NCBI GenBank assembly: GCA_033026295.1
Contig: CM065183.1
Coordinates: 3,410,001-3,474,000, forward strand
DNA: 64,000 bases
DNA from: Channa striata
Taxonomy: Eukaryota > Chordata > Actinopteri > Anabantiformes > Channidae
Reading direction: 5' to 3'
Both the position numbers and the translations under genes were made by a program. The notes under the pieces were generated by a model, which saw only the letters and a list, made by a program, of their open reading frames with translations, was not told the DNA's origin and ran no database searches. Shown one piece after another: positions 61,054-64,000 of the stretch (its first letter is position 1; each line of letters starts with the position of its first letter).

Positions 61054-64000
61054 GCTTTGTGTGTACAGCCCACATGCCAAACACATGTAGAAGTCTCTCA
61101 TCCTGCATACCTGCGAAGCTCGTCGTTGCCTAGCACTCAGTAATTACATCCCACACTCCACCAACAAATGATTAGAAGCAGTGATGGATGGGTTAACGCT
61201 GTCACCTAAGAATGCCTCTGTGCAAAGCTAATTACGCGACCATACCGCGTGTCATACGCCTGATGCATGTGATGGCCCTCTCAGCCTCCTGCCATAACCG
61301 TAGAACAAGTGTGATAAAGGTGGACGAGGTGTCTATCCTGTTAATCACGAGATAAGACATGATGAAGTGACGGCTGATTAACACATCTTTGCGGCCCCGT
61401 GGTTTCTTGTAGACTACCAGAGTTCCTCCTGGCGTTTGGCTTCAAATTCGACTCGCCAAACATTTCACATTTCTCACATGTAAAAAAAAAAGTTCAACTT
61501 CCTTCCCTGCAATAAAGTGATCGCATTTCATAATGTAGTTTACTCAGTGAAGTTTTATGTATCTCGGAGATGGACTGAAGTACTCCACCTACAGTTGATG
61601 CTGATTTCATCATTATCCTCTATGAAATCACTGTCAACAATATTTTCAGACTTTCATTTATTACTGTGCTTTTTGTGGAAAATTTCCGAATGTATACTGT
61701 TTTTCTTTTCACTGCCAGAAAAATTGTACTATGGATTTTCTGTCACGTATGGTAAGAAAGTTATATAGACTTTGTCTTTGCGCAGACACTTTTGGTGTTA
61801 TTTGGATCAGGTGATAGAGTGTGCGTGTCTGCTTATCCATGCAAATGTGTGTGCGTCTGTGTGGTGTGCGTGCAGATGGGGATGTGAGGGTTTGCGTTTA
61901 TGATTGCCACGACTGCAGCTGGAGCTGTGGGCTGAGTAATTGCCTGTCTTGGTAGGTAGAGCGTGGTAGCGAGCTAAAAGTCAAGTGCTCTCTTCCTGCT
62001 GTAGACCTCATTTGGATTCCACATAGCTAGCTAGCAAGCTACAGTAATGCCAGCCTTGGGCCTGTATTATTCATAGCTTGACAGATAGCTCTCACTAAAA
62101 GCATTGGAACTGGGCCAGATGGTGATGGAGCGACAGGGGGAAGCAGCACCACTGCACCTCACTCTCTGGCTGGCAGCAGGAGAGGAGAGGATGTCGGAGG
62201 TAGAACGGGAGATGAGCAGTTTTAACACAAACAGGTGAATGCCCAAGTGGGACACGAAGAAGGAAAGAACAGCGGTGACGAAGGGACACGGGGTGAAGGC
62301 GGGAAAGGCCGTACGAGGTCACGAAACAGTGCGATTAAAAGGCGTTGGGCTTTTTGCAGAAAAAAATCGACAGGATGAGCGGAGAGACGGCAGAAGCAGA
62401 AATGCAGAGCGAGCGAGTGAAGCCATTTCAATAGAGGCCTTAAAAAAAAGGAGAGGAGAACAAGCAGCCATCCACCCCCGCCAAGCTCAGCAACCCCTTT
62501 GCCTCCATGTGCAGAACCAGATAAGGTCGCATTAATCAAAATCTGCCACTTCCCCTTCCAAAAAAACACCGTCTATGCCATCAGCCCCCCTCTGTGAAGT
62601 ATCTGTCACCGAAACGGAAATTTCCATATTTAATGGGAAAGCTTTATATCACCAAAAAGGCAGTGTGGGCTGAGGGTGAAAAGAACAGAGCTGGTTGGAT
62701 CTGTCAGCTCTGTCATTAGCTTAGACACTTTAGACGGCGTGTGGAGCCTTGGGGTCCGTTGGAGTTTGACTCTGATATGTTTGCTATCATTTTGAACAGT
62801 GTGATGGAGCTGGACAGAGATTGGCTCTTGTCTTGTAAAACTACAATGGCTGGTGCGATTAAAGCCGGTTATAACACTTCTCGATTATTTATTGTGCGGC
62901 ACAGCCTCTTTCTTAGCAGATTAGAGAGCACTAGTACTTTCCTTCTCGCTGCATATTCTGTCCTCACATAAACCTCTAATGCAATTTAAAACACACTTTG
63001 AAAGCATTTCAAAACCAGGGCCGTTAAATTTACAGTGACGTGCACGTGACTTTCCTCGTCATGACTTCTGCTCTGATGCTATTTGTTTATTTTTTTCCTT
63101 TTGTAATTTTCCCCCTCGTTTGCCTTCTGCGCATATTATGACAATCCGGCAAACTACCTCTCCAACATTACCCGGCGTCAGATAAACAGGTGGTGTGTTT
63201 TTTTTTTTAAATCCTCCTTTTTTCCGCATTTTTTTAAGCCACCTCCCTGAGGAAAGACATCAAAGGGAATAACAGATCATGTGCAGTGAGTGCGGAGTGT
63301 GCCAGGGGGACGTGGGCATGAAGGAGGGAGGTGGGGGTGGGTGGGGAGGGGGGAAGGGCAGCTGCACAGGGCCAGCTCTGGGCCAGGCATATCCTGACCT
63401 CAAACCCCTGAACCCCCACCAAATCTTCATGATTACAGCCTTCCCCTCCCACCCCGAGCCAGCCCTCCCCTCAGTGCAGCTGCCAACAAAATTACATCAA
63501 TGTCAAAAAAAAACCCTGCTCATCTGCTGTGGAGATGGAGCTTGGAAAACATTATGCAGAATGGGACTCACGGTGCAATACATGAAGGACAGACACTTTA
63601 CTTTGTTTATCAAAATTACAGTATAGGATAAGACTGGTGGCTTTTGTTGGTGCCAGCAAATCTGGTGAAAAGACCCAAAACCTCCCCACTTTTCCCATTT
63701 CCCCAGCTTTCTCTATGGTCCTCACCTCTAAGCCTGTTGGGTCCTACATACCTGCATTTTTCCACTGGGTCATTATGAATATATGCTTTTATTGTCAAAA
63801 GATAAAACAGCTCTGTAAAATATCTGGGTACTAGAGTTTAGTGCAAGTATTACTAACTAAAATTGTGCATTTGTTGACAATTTGTTTTCTATGGAAGAAG
63901 ATTGGAAACATATTTAACAAATTCAAATTTAAAAAGGTCCTGATTTTAGAATTCAGATTTAAAATCTCAGAAATATTTTTCTATATCATCCCTAATTCCC
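61054..64000 (+). other. presumed intron, no gene seen
   Basis: GT-rich patch at 61818-61872, a locally CpG-richer patch at 62240-62400, and a G-rich tract at 63325-63358. No CCHHC zinc-finger exon of MYT1L type was found up to the window end. Confidence 0.6.

Overview
The window looks like noncoding DNA from a teleost fish nuclear genome. It is rich in CA/GT microsatellites and in old, decayed mobile elements of fish type. No long open frame looks like a real gene. Most frames longer than about 80 codons read through simple repeats (CA/GT, CT/GA, CAGA/GGCA).

The one gene I can identify is on the + strand. At 48128-48173 a strong splice acceptor is followed directly by an ATG and an open frame reading MEVDADDKRHRTRSK. 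That is the N-terminus of the neuronal zinc-finger factor MYT1L. At 49638-49671 a 34-nt exon in matching phase adds VPVDPALTELF, which corresponds to the next block of MYT1L. I do not find the first CCHHC zinc-finger exon, so it should lie beyond position 64000. The window therefore holds the 5' part of a myt1l gene: a possible promoter and first noncoding exon (about 13.9-14.47 kb), a well-formed 5' UTR exon (41576-41689), the start-codon exon, the 34-nt exon and the beginning of a long intron. The upstream exons are inferred from splice signals; the coding exons rest on protein similarity recalled from memory.

Layout. 0-13.9 kb: presumed intergenic DNA with three copies of a teleost retroposon 3' end (3.0, 6.5 and 8.9 kb), a long hairpin at 6.45-6.52 kb, and a MITE pair at 11.7-12.1 kb. 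13.9-15.2 kb: TATA-like and CCAAT signals, a CCGG|GTAAGT donor, and a switch from purine-rich to pyrimidine-rich sequence. 15-41.5 kb: presumed long first intron with microsatellites, a CpG-rich block (25.8-26.45 kb), a cryptically simple CAGA/GGCA stretch (28.4-28.8 kb), a tRNA-type SINE remnant (31.6 kb), and a Rex3/RTE-like tail (38.0 kb). 41.6-49.7 kb: the myt1l 5' exons, with a Tc1-like transposase pseudogene (46.1 kb), a diverged tandem duplication (46.9-47.2 kb) and an internally deleted Tc1-like relic (49.2 kb) in the introns. 49.7-64 kb: presumed intron with an (AT)36 tract (52.2 kb), a CpG-rich block (54.8 kb) and many CA tracts.

I see no rRNA, tRNA gene, CRISPR array or intact transposon. 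Nothing seen amounts to a wholly new system. The most rewarding points are the myt1l splice-donor ambiguity, the small exon flanked by possible splicing signals, the in-frame uORF, and several perfect inverted repeats.
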